DNA of 64,000 nt from Cytophagaceae bacterium (GCA_017984215.1 JAGOAA010000001.1:186001-250000); one strand, 5' to 3'. Positions 7,331 through 17,401 are shown, counted from the stretch's first letter. Program-made: numbers and translations. The notes: generated by a model from the sequence alone, not told the origin.

Positions 7331-8623
7331 ATGCGCTACCAACCCTTCCCTTCCGATTTATTTAGTAAGAACCGCAACAAATTAATTGCTGAACTTCCAC
7401 CTAAATCCATTGTGTTAATCAGCTCAAATGACATCATGCCTACCAATGCGGATGGCAGTATGGGATTCAAACAACAAACAGATTTATTTTATTTGTCGGG
7501 CCTTGATCAAGAAGAAACGCTTTTATTAATCTATCCAGATGCACCCGAAGCCCATTTAAGGGAAATAGCATTTGTAAGAGAAACATCCGAATTAATCGCT
7601 ATTTGGGAAGGACATAAATACACCAAAGAAGAAGCTACGGCCATCAGTGGAATAAAAAATATCCAATGGACTTCTAATTTTGAGGCCATTTTAAAAACTT
7701 TAGCATATTCAGCTGAAACAATCTACATGATTGACAATGAGCATATGCGCAACAGTTCGCTGGTAGAGACTCAAAACGCGCGCCTCGTTCAAGAAATCAA
7801 AGACAAATATCCGCTTCATCGCATCGGAAGACTAGCTCCTATTCTGAATACGCTCCGTATGAAGAAAGAACCTGCCGAAATCAAAGCACTTCAAAAAGCC
7901 ATTGACATTACTGAAGCTTCATTTAGACGTGTGTTGGCATTCACGAAGCCGGGTGTTTGGGAAAATGAAATTGAAGCTGAATTTATTCACGAATTTATCA
8001 AGTCACGCAGCGGAGGATTTGCTTATACACCCATTATCGCATCAGGTGCTAATGCGTGTGTCCTACATTACATTGAAAACGAGCGTATTTGTCAAGACGG
8101 AGACTTACTTTTGTTAGATGTTGGCGCTTGTTATGGCAATTATAATGCTGATATGACTCGGACCATTCCAGTCAATGGAAAATTCAGCCCTCGCCAGAAA
8201 GAAGTTTACTTAGCCGTTCAAGCTGTATTAAACTATGCTACTGATCTAATGCGCCCAGGTATTTATTGGGTCGATTACCAAAAATCAGTTGAGCAATTCA
8301 TGGAAGAACAGCTAATCAATCTAGGCTTATTTACTCGCCAAGATATTGATAATCAAGACCCTAGCAGCCCATTGTTCAAAAAATACTTTATGCATGGTGT
8401 AGCACATCATTTGGGCTTAGACGTTCATGACGTTTGGGATAAGTACAAACCCTTTGAGGCCGGAATGGTATTAACCTGTGAACCCGGTATTTACATTCGC
8501 GAAGAGGGAATTGGTATCCGACTAGAAAACAATTTATTGATCACAGACGGACCCGCTATTAATCTAATGGCTAATATTCCAATTGATATTGATGAAATAG
8601 AAGCATTGATGTCGAATAAATAA
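7331..8623 (+). CDS. pepP: Aminopeptidase P family protein (Xaa-Pro aminopeptidase)
   Basis: A 430-residue dinuclear metallopeptidase releasing N-terminal residues before proline. The N-terminal AMP_N domain (1-150, QQTDLFYLSG) is followed by the pita-bread domain. The five metal ligands are visible: two Asp in LLLDVGACYGNYNADMTR (about 263 and 274), His in HGVAHHLGLDVHD (about 355), Glu in CEPGIY (about 384) and Glu in RLENNLLIT (about 399). Length and order fit E. coli PepP. Confidence 0.95.
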   Translation: MRYQPFPSDLFSKNRNKLIAELPPKSIVLISSNDIMPTNADGSMGFKQQTDLFYLSGLDQEETLLLIYPDAPEAHLREIAFVRETSELIAIWEGHKYTKEEATAISGIKNIQWTSNFEAILKTLAYSAETIYMIDNEHMRNSSLVETQNARLVQEIKDKYPLHRIGRLAPILNTLRMKKEPAEIKALQKAIDITEASFRRVLAFTKPGVWENEIEAEFIHEFIKSRSGGFAYTPIIASGANACVLHYIENERICQDGDLLLLDVGACYGNYNADMTRTIPVNGKFSPRQKEVYLAVQAVLNYATDLMRPGIYWVDYQKSVEQFMEEQLINLGLFTRQDIDNQDPSSPLFKKYFMHGVAHHLGLDVHDVWDKYKPFEAGMVLTCEPGIYIREEGIGIRLENNLLITDGPAINLMANIPIDIDEIEALMSNK

Positions 8624-8890
8624 TCAAGCGGAGTAGACTTTTCGATCTATTTTATCGGGTAAATTTAAAATTTGAACAATATTTTAAGATCTGCACGACT
8701 ATTTACCGCTAGAATAGAAAATAGCACCCTAGGCTTAGCTATATTTGTAGTTGGTTAGTTAATTGTAATTCCTAGTTTATTCGTTTGAAGGAAGTTTAAA
8801 CGCTATTGGGTTACATTGCTTCAAATACCCCCATTCGAGCAGCGTATGACGAACGCTTGAATGACCAAGATTATTTAGTAAAATATATAC
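8624..8890. other. 267-bp intergenic region before lepA
   Basis: No supported gene. TATATTTG at about 8738-8745 fits TAnnTTTG but lacks a partner -33 box and lies about 145 bp from lepA. A short open frame (8806-8907) runs into the lepA start in another frame and is treated as a finding, not a gene. Confidence 0.4.
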
Positions 8891-10678
8891 ATGAAAAACA
8901 TTCGTAATTTTTGCATTATCGCACACATTGATCACGGTAAGAGTACTTTGGCCGACCGATTGATTGAATTCACCAATACCGTTCAAAAACGTGATATGAT
9001 GAATCAATTGTTGGACGATATGGACTTAGAACGTGAACGTGGTATAACGATTAAATCGCATGCGATTCAAATGCAATATCCAAAAGACGGAGAAGTATAT
9101 ACGTTTAACTTAATCGACACACCTGGACACGTAGACTTTTCTTATGAAGTATCACGTTCCATTGCTGCCTGTGAAGGCGCATTATTAATTGTGGACGCAT
9201 CACAGGGGATTGAGGCACAAACAATCTCCAATCTATACTTAGCGATTAACCATGATCTGGAAATCATTCCCGTATTAAATAAAATTGACCTACCTGGTGC
9301 GATGCCAGATGAAGTTTCTGATCAAATTATTGATTTAATCGGTTGTAAAAAGGAGGATATCATTCATGCTTCTGGCAAAGAGGGAATTGGTATTCAAGAT
9401 ATTTTAGATGCTGTAGTGGCTCGCGTACCAGCGCCAAAAGGTGAACCCAATGAACCATTACAAGCATTAATTTTTGATTCAACCTTCAACTCTTATCGAG
9501 GAATTGAAGTTATATTCCGTGTTTATAATGGCGAAATCAAAAAAGGAGATCGTGTTAAATTCATGAATACGGGCAAGGAATATTTTGCAGATGAAATTGG
9601 TACCTTAGGTTTAGAGCAAGAACCCAAATCAATCATTAAAACGGGTGATGTAGGCTATTTAATATCCGGCATCAAGGAAGCAAAAGAAGTTAAAGTGGGT
9701 GACACGATTTCCCATGTAGCGAATCCTTGCAAATCAGCTATTCAGGGTTTTGAGGAAGTAAAACCCATGGTCTTTGCTGGTATATATCCAGTGGAAACAT
9801 CCGAATTCGAGGATTTGCGTGATGCTATGGAAAAATTGCAGCTTAATGATGCGTCCTTAGTTTGGGAACCAGAAACATCTGCAGCTTTAGGATTTGGATT
9901 CCGTTGTGGATTTTTGGGTATGTTGCATATGGAGATTGTCCAAGAGCGTTTAGAGCGTGAATTTGACATGACTGTGATTACAACAGTTCCTTCGGTAAAA
10001 TTCAAGGTATTAACAACAGCTGGTGAAACGGAATGGGTTTCAGCACCTAGTGAATTACCTGAGCCCAACTTAATTAACATCGTTGAGGAGCCTTATATCA
10101 AAGCACAAATCATTACGAAATCTGAATATACAGGCGTTATTATGAGCTTGTGTATGGATAAGCGTGGAATTTTAGTTAATCAAATCTATCTAACAACGGA
10201 TCGTGTAGAACTAACATTTGACATGCCATTATCAGAAGTGGTATTTGATTTTTTTGACCGTCTCAAAACGATTTCACGCGGTTATGCCTCATTGGATTAT
10301 GAATACAAAGGTTACGAACCCGGTTATTTAGTCAAATTAGATATCATGTTGAATGGTGAAAAAGTTGATGCGTTATCGGCAATTGTACACCGAGACAAGG
10401 CATATGATTGGGGAAAACGTTTGTGTGAGAAATTACGAGAATTATTACCTCGCCAACAGTTTGAAATTGCTATTCAAGCAGCTATAGGTCAAAAAATCAT
10501 AGCCCGTGAAACAGTTAAAGCCTTGCGAAAAGACGTTTTAGCGAAATGTTATGGTGGTGATATTTCCCGTAAGCGTAAGTTATTAGAGAAGCAAAAGAAA
10601 GGTAAAAAACGTATGCGTCAAGTAGGTAATGTAGAAATTCCACAGGAAGCATTTATGGCCGTTTTAAAACTGGATTAA
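8891..10678 (+). CDS. lepA: Elongation factor 4 (LepA), ribosome-associated GTPase
   Basis: A 595-residue translational GTPase that binds elongating ribosomes. It shows G1 AHIDHGKST (about 11-19), the switch I region [10 protein letters not shown]3 DTPGH near 76, G4 NKID near 130, then EF-G-like domains II, III and V and the LepA-specific C-terminal domain ([20 protein letters not shown], about 500 onward). Length matches the family (about 595-600). No candesignation of an operon partner is needed: pdhC follows after 72 bp with its own promoter. Confidence 0.98.
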   Translation: MKNIRNFCIIAHIDHGKSTLADRLIEFTNTVQKRDMMNQLLDDMDLERERGITIKSHAIQMQYPKDGEVYTFNLIDTPGHVDFSYEVSRSIAACEGALLIVDASQGIEAQTISNLYLAINHDLEIIPVLNKIDLPGAMPDEVSDQIIDLIGCKKEDIIHASGKEGIGIQDILDAVVARVPAPKGEPNEPLQALIFDSTFNSYRGIEVIFRVYNGEIKKGDRVKFMNTGKEYFADEIGTLGLEQEPKSIIKTGDVGYLISGIKEAKEVKVGDTISHVANPCKSAIQGFEEVKPMVFAGIYPVETSEFEDLRDAMEKLQLNDASLVWEPETSAALGFGFRCGFLGMLHMEIVQERLEREFDMTVITTVPSVKFKVLTTAGETEWVSAPSELPEPNLINIVEEPYIKAQIITKSEYTGVIMSLCMDKRGILVNQIYLTTDRVELTFDMPLSEVVFDFFDRLKTISRGYASLDYEYKGYEPGYLVKLDIMLNGEKVDALSAIVHRDKAYDWGKRLCEKLRELLPRQQFEIAIQAAIGQKIIARETVKALRKDVLAKCYGGDISRKRKLLEKQKKGKKRMRQVGNVEIPQEAFMAVLKLD

Positions 10679-10724
10679 TTCAAATAATTTTCAATAAAAT
10701 CTTTTAAAATAAGCGTATAAAGCG

Positions 10725-10732
10725 TATTTTTG
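10725..10732 (+). promoter_or_regulatory. Putative -7 element of the pyruvate dehydrogenase E2 gene
   Basis: TATTTTTG matches TAnnTTTG. It overlaps an upstream in-frame ATG (10730), arguing that translation starts at 10751 instead. Confidence 0.45.
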
Positions 10733-10750
10733 AAATTCAAATATAAAAGC

Positions 10751-12373
10751 ATGGCTGAAGTAATTAGAATGCCCAAGATGAGTGACACCATGGTTGAAGG
10801 TGTTATTGCAAATTGGCTCAAAAAAGAAGGAGACGTAATTAAGTCTGGAGATATTATCGCTGAAGTTGAAACCGACAAAGCGACGATGGAATTAGAAAAT
10901 TACGAAGATGGTACGTTATTATATATTGGCATTAAAGCCGGTGAAGCAGTACCTGTAGATGGAATCATCGCAGTCGTTGGAACACCTGGCGAAGATTATT
11001 CAGCATTATTAGCTGCACCTTCAACAGCTGCTCCTGCGGCAGCACCTGTCGCTGATGCTCCACAAGCTGCGGCTCCCGCACCTGCACCCGTTGCAGCAAC
11101 AGCGCCAACAATCGATCTAAGTGGTATTAAAGCTAAAGCCGTACGTATGCCTAAAATGAGCGATACGATGGTTGAAGGTGTTATTGCCAAATGGTTGAAA
11201 AAAACAGGCGATGTCGTTAAGAGTGGTGATATCATAGCTGAAGTAGAAACAGATAAAGCAACGATGGAATTAGAGAACTATGAAGATGGTACTCTTTTAT
11301 ATATTGGCGCTAAGGAAGGTGAAGGTGTAATCGTTGATGGCATTATTGCTATTGTTGGGGAACCAGGAACAGATTTCCAACCTATTTTAGCCGCTGAATC
11401 TGCTGCACCTGCAGCCGCTCCTGTTGCAGCAGTAGCTGCACCTGCACCGGTTCAAGTTGCAGAGGCTCCTAAAGTTGTAGAAACGAAAGCATCTGCTCCA
11501 GCACCTACGAAAACTCGCATTTCAGAAGAATCTATTAAAGCATCTCCATTGGCTCGTGCTTTAGCAAAAGAAAAGGGTTACAACTTAAATTGGATTCAGG
11601 GTACAGGCGAAGGTGGCCGTATCACAAAGAATGATATAGAAGATTATAACCCGAGTGCAGGTGGCGCCATGTCGACATTTGTATCGGGCGTTGAAAGTTT
11701 TGAAGATATCCCTAACAGCCAAATGCGCAAGACAATTGCGCGTCGTTTATCTGAATCTAAATTCAGTGCTCCAGAATTCTATTTAACGATGGAAATCAAT
11801 ATGGACAAAGCGATTGAGGCTCGTGTTAGTATGAACGAAGTATTACCTGTTAAGATTTCATTCAATGACATGGTAATCAAAGCAACTGCTTTGGCATTAA
11901 CCAAACATCCAAAAATTAATTCATATTGGATGGAGGATCGTATTCGCGTCAACAAGCATGTACATATCGGTATGGCAGTTGCTGTAGAAGATGGTTTATT
12001 GGTACCCGTGATTCGTTTTGCTAATGAAAAATCAATTGCACAGATTTCTTCTGAGGCAAAAGAATTAGGAGGTAAAGCGAAAAGTAAGCAATTACAACCA
12101 AAAGATTGGGAAGGTAATACCTTTACAGTAAGTAACTTAGGTATGTTTGGCATTGATCAATTCACCTCGATCATTAATTCACCAGAGTCTTGTATTTTGG
12201 CTGTTGGTGGAATTAAAGAAACAGTAGGTGTGAAAAACGGTCAATTTTATGCGACCAATATCATGAAATTAACTTTGACGTGTGACCATCGCGTTGCAGA
12301 CGGAGCAGCAGGAGCAGCATTCTTGTTAACGCTAAAGCAATACCTCGAGGATCCACTTAAAATGTTCTTATAA
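10751..12373 (+). CDS. pdhC: Pyruvate dehydrogenase complex E2, dihydrolipoamide acetyltransferase
   Basis: A 540-residue E2 core enzyme that transfers acetyl groups to CoA. Two lipoyl domains (about 1-78 and 131-208) each carry the lipoylated lysine in ETDKATMELE. Ala/Pro-rich linkers separate them. An E3/E1-binding domain follows (about 265-300, ASPLARALAKEKGYN), then the catalytic domain with the active-site motif DHRVADGAAGAAF near 512. I chose the ATG at 10751 (MAEVIRMPKMSD) because the earlier ATG at 10730 lies on the promoter -7 box and adds seven residues not expected before a lipoyl domain. The two lipoyl domains are almost identical. No E1 or E3 gene is nearby. Confidence 0.95.
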   Translation: MAEVIRMPKMSDTMVEGVIANWLKKEGDVIKSGDIIAEVETDKATMELENYEDGTLLYIGIKAGEAVPVDGIIAVVGTPGEDYSALLAAPSTAAPAAAPVADAPQAAAPAPAPVAATAPTIDLSGIKAKAVRMPKMSDTMVEGVIAKWLKKTGDVVKSGDIIAEVETDKATMELENYEDGTLLYIGAKEGEGVIVDGIIAIVGEPGTDFQPILAAESAAPAAAPVAAVAAPAPVQVAEAPKVVETKASAPAPTKTRISEESIKASPLARALAKEKGYNLNWIQGTGEGGRITKNDIEDYNPSAGGAMSTFVSGVESFEDIPNSQMRKTIARRLSESKFSAPEFYLTMEINMDKAIEARVSMNEVLPVKISFNDMVIKATALALTKHPKINSYWMEDRIRVNKHVHIGMAVAVEDGLLVPVIRFANEKSIAQISSEAKELGGKAKSKQLQPKDWEGNTFTVSNLGMFGIDQFTSIINSPESCILAVGGIKETVGVKNGQFYATNIMKLTLTCDHRVADGAAGAAFLLTLKQYLEDPLKMFL

Positions 12374-12385
12374 CATTTCATTTGT

Positions 12386-12420
12386 CAAGCCTCGAATTCA
12401 TTCGGGGCTTGATTATTTTA
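12386..12420 (+). terminator. Rho-independent terminator after pdhC
   Basis: CAAGCCTCGAA pairs with TTCGGGGCTTG (with one T-G wobble) and is followed by a T-rich tail. Confidence 0.7.
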
Positions 12421-12434
12421 AGCTTATTATTCAG

Positions 12435-13298
12435 ATGGAGTCACAAAATATTAGAATAGCAGTTCAGAAATCGGGTCGTTTAAGTGAAGAATCACTTAAA
12501 CTATTCAAAGCATGCGGCATCAAGTTTGAGTCGGGTGGCTCTAAATTAAAGACCGTTTCCAGCAATTTTCCCATTGAATTCCTTTTCCTTCGCGACGATG
12601 ATATTCCGGGTTATGTGGAAGATGGTGTTGCCGACTTAGGAGTTATTGGTGAAAATGTACTTATGGAACACATCCGTCAGGTAGATGTCGTAAAGGAATT
12701 AGGCTTTTCTAAATGTCGTTTATCACTTGCAATTCCACGCAATGAGGAATATTCGGGTATTGAATATTTCCAAGGGAAAAACATTGCCACCTCCTACCCT
12801 AACTTGACGAATGCGTTTTTAACCAAACAAGGAATTAAGGTTACGACACATGAAATTTCGGGATCGGTTGAAATCGCACCTAGCATCGGATTAGCAGAAG
12901 CTATTTGTGACATCGTATCTACGGGAGGAACATTGTTAAGCAATGGATTAAAGGAAGTTGCTACCGTTTTCCAAAGTCAAGCGGTGTTAATTTCGAACCA
13001 ACAATTAAGTAGTGATAAACAAGCTATTCTAGCCAAACTTCTCTTTCGTATTGATTCTGTTCAACGTGGGCAAAATGCTAAATACGTTGTATTGAATGCG
13101 AAAGAGTCAGATTTAGAAAAAATCAAATCATTATTACCGGGCATGAAGGCTCCGTCTGTCATGCCATTAGCGGAGACTGGCTGGGTTTCGATCCACTCTG
13201 TGATTTCTGAAAATGATTTTTGGGACATTATTGAAGCATTACGTGAAGCGGGTGCTCAAGGTATTTTAGTGCTGCCAATTGAAAAAATGATTTTATAA
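12435..13298 (+). CDS. hisG: ATP phosphoribosyltransferase, long form
   Basis: A 287-residue enzyme of the first committed step of histidine biosynthesis, joining ATP and PRPP. RIAVQKSGRLSEES at the start and EIAPSIGLAEAICDIVSTGG near 150 (PRPP loop region) are characteristic. The extra C-terminal domain (about 215-287) is the ACT-like regulatory domain of long-form, histidine-inhibited HisG, so no HisZ is needed. It is the first gene of hisG-hisD-hisC, with hisD starting one base after the stop. Confidence 0.97.
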   Translation: MESQNIRIAVQKSGRLSEESLKLFKACGIKFESGGSKLKTVSSNFPIEFLFLRDDDIPGYVEDGVADLGVIGENVLMEHIRQVDVVKELGFSKCRLSLAIPRNEEYSGIEYFQGKNIATSYPNLTNAFLTKQGIKVTTHEISGSVEIAPSIGLAEAICDIVSTGGTLLSNGLKEVATVFQSQAVLISNQQLSSDKQAILAKLLFRIDSVQRGQNAKYVVLNAKESDLEKIKSLLPGMKAPSVMPLAETGWVSIHSVISENDFWDIIEALREAGAQGILVLPIEKMIL

Positions 13299-13299
13299 G

Positions 13300-14562
13300 A
13301 TGTATTCTATATTAAAATTTCCTGCTCAATCTTCTTTCAAGCAAATAGTGACACGTCCAGCACTGGATAGCCAATCGCTAGATGCTTTAATTAAGAATGT
13401 ATTTGAGCAAGTAAAATCAAGCGGTGATCAAGCCCTAAGAGATTTTACATTGAAATTTGAAAAGAAGAACATTTCAAATCTTGCCTATACATCAGAAGAG
13501 ATTTCGCAAAAAGCATCCTTAGTTCCTCAGGAACTTCAAGATGCCATTCAAGTTGCCTACAACAACATATACGCTTTTCACGAATCTCAAAAACTTGTTG
13601 AGAAGCGTATAGAAACGAGTCCCGGAGTTATTTGTTGGCAAAAGTCATCCGCCATCGAGCGCGTCGGCATCTATATCCCCGGAGGAACTGCTCCCCTATT
13701 TTCCACCATATTAATGTTGGCAATTCCAGCTAAAATAGCTGGATGCAAAGAAATCGTATTATGTACACCGGGTGATCATCCAGCCTTATTTTACGCGGCA
13801 AAACTATGTGGAGTGACGCAAATGTTTCGCATCGGTGGTTCACAAGCCATTGCTGCATTGGCGCAAGGCACTGAAAGTGTACCGGCAGTATATAAAATAT
13901 TTGGACCAGGAAATCAGTATGTCACTGGAGCTAAAATGTATGCTAACCGTTTAGGCGTCGCGATTGACATGCCTGCAGGACCCTCTGAGGTTGCTGTTTT
14001 CGCCGACGATTCAGCAAACCCAGCCTATATCGCATCGGATTTACTATCACAAGCAGAACATGGACATGATTCACAAGTAATACTTGTGAGTACATCGGAA
14101 ACAATTCTGAATGAGTCCATCGAAGGCATTAAAACACAATTAGCTGATTTACCACGAAAAGAATTTGCTGAAAGTGCATTAAAAAATTCGCAATTCATTT
14201 TGTTGAAATCGAAAGATGAAGCGATCGAATTGTTAAATGAATACGGTGCCGAACATTTAATTTTAGCCTGCGAAAACGCAGAAGATTTTGCTGATGCCAT
14301 TACAAATGCTGGATCCATTTTTTTAGGACATTTTACGCCTGAATCAGCGGGTGATTATGCTTCAGGTACAAATCACACCTTACCTACGAATGGTTTTGCT
14401 AAAGCATATTCAGGTGTGAATTTAGATAGTTTTGTGAAAAAAATCACGTTACAGTCAATTAGCAAAGCAGGATTAGAAAATATAGGGCCTAGTATTATTC
14501 AAATGGCTGAAGCTGAATCCTTGCAGGCACATGCTAACGCAGTAAAAATTCGATTAAGCTAA
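13300..14562 (+). CDS. hisD: Histidinol dehydrogenase
   Basis: A 420-residue zinc enzyme oxidising histidinol to histidine with two NAD+. It shows the signatures ERVGIYIPGGTAPLFST near 125, RIGGSQAIAALAQGTESVP near 180, FGPGNQYVTGAK near 205, AEHGHDSQ near 252 (zinc-ligand region) and GAEHLIL near 315. Its stop overlaps the hisC start by one base (TAATG), indicating coupled translation. Confidence 0.98.
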   Translation: MYSILKFPAQSSFKQIVTRPALDSQSLDALIKNVFEQVKSSGDQALRDFTLKFEKKNISNLAYTSEEISQKASLVPQELQDAIQVAYNNIYAFHESQKLVEKRIETSPGVICWQKSSAIERVGIYIPGGTAPLFSTILMLAIPAKIAGCKEIVLCTPGDHPALFYAAKLCGVTQMFRIGGSQAIAALAQGTESVPAVYKIFGPGNQYVTGAKMYANRLGVAIDMPAGPSEVAVFADDSANPAYIASDLLSQAEHGHDSQVILVSTSETILNESIEGIKTQLADLPRKEFAESALKNSQFILLKSKDEAIELLNEYGAEHLILACENAEDFADAITNAGSIFLGHFTPESAGDYASGTNHTLPTNGFAKAYSGVNLDSFVKKITLQSISKAGLENIGPSIIQMAEAESLQAHANAVKIRLS

Positions 14563-15614
14563 TGGATTATCAAGCTTACATATTACCACATATCTGGAAT
14601 TTAAAACCCTATTCCTCAGCGCGCGATGAATTTAAGGGAAATGAAGGGATATTTCTTGATGCCAATGAAAATCCCATCGGTTCAGGAAATCAAATTGCAG
14701 CATGGAATCGATATCCAGATCCTTTGCAGCACCAAATTAAATCACAATTAGCCGAAATTAAAAATTGCCAAGAAAATCAAATTTTCTTGGGGAATGGATC
14801 AGATGAAGCTATTGACTTATTAATGCGCATGACTTGCGCCTCAGATAAGCATAACATCATTCTTTGCCCGCCTACCTATGGGATGTATGAGGTCAGCGCA
14901 TCGATAAATAACATTGCTATTCAACGCATTAACTTAACCGCTGAATATCAATTAGATGTACGAGCTATTCAGGAAGCAATAAATGAGCATACGCGTTTAT
15001 TATTTATTTGTTCACCCAATAATCCTACCGGAAATAAAATTAACCGTCAGGATATATATACCCTATTAGACTCATTTACAACAGGTTTTGTCATTATAGA
15101 TGAGGCATATATTGATTTTTCAGATGAACCTAGTTTTATTCATGAATTAGCAAAATATCCACAACTGATTGTTATGCAGACCTTATCTAAAGCCTATGGA
15201 CTTGCGTCCTTACGTTTAGGTATGGCCTATGCGAATCCAATAATTATAAGTTTACTGAATAAGATAAAGCCTCCGTACAACATTGGTGGTGCTACCCAAC
15301 AAATCGTATCAAAAGCGCTTGAGGACAAACAATTTATTAAAGAAGCAATTGCTTTAATACAGTCAGAAAAGAAGAGACTTATTACAGAATTTGAAAATAT
15401 TCCACAGGTTCAACATATTCAACCTAGTCAGGCAAATTTTTTATTAGTTAAATTGCAAGATGCGCAAGCATTATTTGAGTACCTTATTCGAGAAAAAGTA
15501 ATTACACGTAACCGATCAAGTGTTCCTTTGTGTGAAGATACAATTCGAATAACGATTGGTTTAGCAGCGGAAAATACAATCCTAGTGGAAAAGATTAAAT
15601 CGTTTTACCTATGA
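14562..15614 (+). CDS. hisC: Histidinol-phosphate aminotransferase
   Basis: A 350-residue fold-type I PLP aminotransferase. It has DANENPIGSG near residue 31, GSDEAIDLL near 85, CSPNNPTGN near 149, IDEAYIDFSD near 182 and the PLP lysine in TLSKAYGLASLRLG near 210. It acts before HisD in the histidine pathway. The gene overlaps the next ORF by four bases (ATGA). No hisB, hisH, hisA, hisF or hisI follows, so the remaining pathway genes lie elsewhere. Confidence 0.97.
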   Translation: MDYQAYILPHIWNLKPYSSARDEFKGNEGIFLDANENPIGSGNQIAAWNRYPDPLQHQIKSQLAEIKNCQENQIFLGNGSDEAIDLLMRMTCASDKHNIILCPPTYGMYEVSASINNIAIQRINLTAEYQLDVRAIQEAINEHTRLLFICSPNNPTGNKINRQDIYTLLDSFTTGFVIIDEAYIDFSDEPSFIHELAKYPQLIVMQTLSKAYGLASLRLGMAYANPIIISLLNKIKPPYNIGGATQQIVSKALEDKQFIKEAIALIQSEKKRLITEFENIPQVQHIQPSQANFLLVKLQDAQALFEYLIREKVITRNRSSVPLCEDTIRITIGLAAENTILVEKIKSFYL

Positions 15615-16156
15615 AAAGCGCATATATACGAATTATATTATGTTTTGCCTTAATGCTTTCAAGTGAAGTATCGTTTGGCCAACTAAAGGACTGGGCTGCT
15701 GGATTTCGAGTGGGGGAACCTGGTGGATTTATGGCTAGAAAATACTCTGAAAATGGTGTAAATGCCATTGAAGTAAATATTGGTACTTATGGAGGCTTGT
15801 GGGGCACCGACAGAAACTACCAGGATGGGACTTTTCAAAATATTGGTTTTTCCATTAATGCTTTGTACTTATGGCATCATCCTACATTAGTGAATGCTGA
15901 TTTACATACATATTATGGATTTGGGCCTCAAATTAATTCACGCGATTGGTATCCAAATAAAGTAAGTAATAATCAGGCAGATGGACGAAATCGAGTTTCT
16001 GGAATGGGCGCTACAGCTATCGGAGGTTTAGAATATTTTCCGATTGATGCTCCCAATCTTAGTTTCTTCTCTGAAATCGGCTTTTATGCAGAAATATTCC
16101 CCAATCCATTTTTCATGAATTTACAAGGAGGATTAGGCGTTCGAGTTAACTTCTAG
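15611..16156 (+). CDS. Small exported protein, probable outer-membrane beta-barrel, function unknown
   Basis: A 181-residue protein with a signal peptide (residues 1-23, ending SFG before QLKDW). The mature part is rich in Gly, Asn and aromatic residues with alternating patterns and ends in LQGGLGVRVNF, a terminal aromatic typical of outer-membrane barrels. GFRVGEPGGFMARKY near the start is notable. I do not recognise the family. The 4-bp overlap with hisC suggests co-transcription with the histidine genes, but a functional link is not evident. Confidence 0.75.
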   Translation: MKSAYIRIILCFALMLSSEVSFGQLKDWAAGFRVGEPGGFMARKYSENGVNAIEVNIGTYGGLWGTDRNYQDGTFQNIGFSINALYLWHHPTLVNADLHTYYGFGPQINSRDWYPNKVSNNQADGRNRVSGMGATAIGGLEYFPIDAPNLSFFSEIGFYAEIFPNPFFMNLQGGLGVRVNF

Positions 16157-16159
16157 TTT

Positions 16160-16233
<74 letters not shown>

Positions 16234-16237
16234 CAAA

Positions 16238-16269
16238 AAAAGGACTTCATTTCGAAGTCCTTTTTTTTA
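16238..16269. terminator. Bidirectional terminator between tRNA-Ala and nspC
   Basis: AAAGGACTTC pairs with GAAGTCCTTT. An A-run on the left and a T-run on the right make it usable from both strands. It overlaps the last codons of nspC. Confidence 0.85.
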
Positions 16270-17400
16270 TAGGCGGTCTTTAAATGATCCGTATCCAAAA
16301 TGTTTAAATCGGTGATATTCACCATCCGATTTAATCATACCTATATCAGGCAAATTTACACCATTAAACGTGGTCGTTTTGACCATCGTATAATGTATCA
16401 TATCCTCAAAAATGATACTATCTCCTATGGCTAAGGGTTTGTCAAACGAATAATCGCCATAGTAATCTCCCGCTAGGCAAGTCATACCTCCAAAACGATA
16501 AGTCGGTTTACCTGATTCAGGTTCCGAGGAAGCAGAGCGAATACGCGGTTTATAAGGCATTTCCAGTGTATCCGGCATATGAGCTGCAAATGATACATCA
16601 AGAATAGCTACGTCAATTCCAGCAGAATGAACAATATCCAATACCGTTGATTTTAAAAAACCCGTTTGCCAACCGACCGCAGAGCCTGGCTCAAGGATGA
16701 TATTTAAATGCGGATATTTTGTTTTAAATGTTTTAAGCACTTGAATAAGGTGATCAACTTGATAATCAGCACGCGTGATTAAATGACCTCCACCTAAATT
16801 CAGCCATTTGGCTTGCTGTAATAAATCACCAAATTTAGCGTCAATGACAGCTAATGTACGTTCTAGTACATAGGAATCATTTTCACAAAGAGTATGCGAA
16901 TGTAAACCTTCAATACCTTCAGGCAATAGATCGCCTAAATCACTTCTTCTAATTCCTAAACGTGATCCTGCTATACAAGGATTATACATATCGGTTTCTA
17001 CCTCCGCATATTCAGGATTAATACGAATCCCGCAAGAAATACCCTTGCTAGTAGCTTGAGAAGCAAATTGAGCAACCTGATTCAATGAGTTGAAAGTCAT
17101 ATGACTGGCATAGGACATAAACTCTTCAAATTCAGCGGGTAAATAGGCCGGTGTATAAGCATGGCATTTATTACCCATTTCTTCAAAGGCTAATCGAGCC
17201 TCATGCAAAGAACTAGCTGTAGCACCACTCAAATACTGTTTAACCGTAGGAAATACATGATAAAAAGAAAAACCTTTTAAAGCACAAATAATCTCGACTC
17301 CTGCTTCTTGTTGAACACGTTGCAAAAGTTTTAAATTATTTAGTAATAAGTTTTCTTCTAATACGTAAGCGGGAGAAGAAATTTCGGGATATAGCTGCAT
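16267..17400 (-). CDS. nspC: Carboxynorspermidine/carboxyspermidine decarboxylase
   Basis: A 377-residue PLP-dependent alanine-racemase-fold decarboxylase, last step of the alternative route to (nor)spermidine. The N-terminus SPAYVLEENLLLNN, ICALKGFSFYHV (PLP lysine at about residue 41), LNLGGGHLITR, ILEPGSAVGW and GMTCLAGDYYGDY are family features. I chose the ATG at 17400, one base after the stop of the upstream dehydrogenase gene; a longer in-frame extension to 17460 would overlap that gene. The two genes form one unit. Confidence 0.94.
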   Translation of the reverse strand: MQLYPEISSPAYVLEENLLLNNLKLLQRVQQEAGVEIICALKGFSFYHVFPTVKQYLSGATASSLHEARLAFEEMGNKCHAYTPAYLPAEFEEFMSYASHMTFNSLNQVAQFASQATSKGISCGIRINPEYAEVETDMYNPCIAGSRLGIRRSDLGDLLPEGIEGLHSHTLCENDSYVLERTLAVIDAKFGDLLQQAKWLNLGGGHLITRADYQVDHLIQVLKTFKTKYPHLNIILEPGSAVGWQTGFLKSTVLDIVHSAGIDVAILDVSFAAHMPDTLEMPYKPRIRSASSEPESGKPTYRFGGMTCLAGDYYGDYSFDKPLAIGDSIIFEDMIHYTMVKTTTFNGVNLPDIGMIKSDGEYHRFKHFGYGSFKDRL

Positions 17401-17401
17401 C

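Noticed and set aside
9742..10080. 112-codon minus-strand open frame opposite lepA
   Set aside because: Antisense shadow of a highly conserved gene; no promoter or recognisable domain.
10730..10750. Upstream ATG for the pyruvate dehydrogenase E2 gene
   Set aside because: It lies on the TATTTTTG promoter element and adds residues not expected before the lipoyl domain; the ATG at 10751 gives the normal N-terminus.
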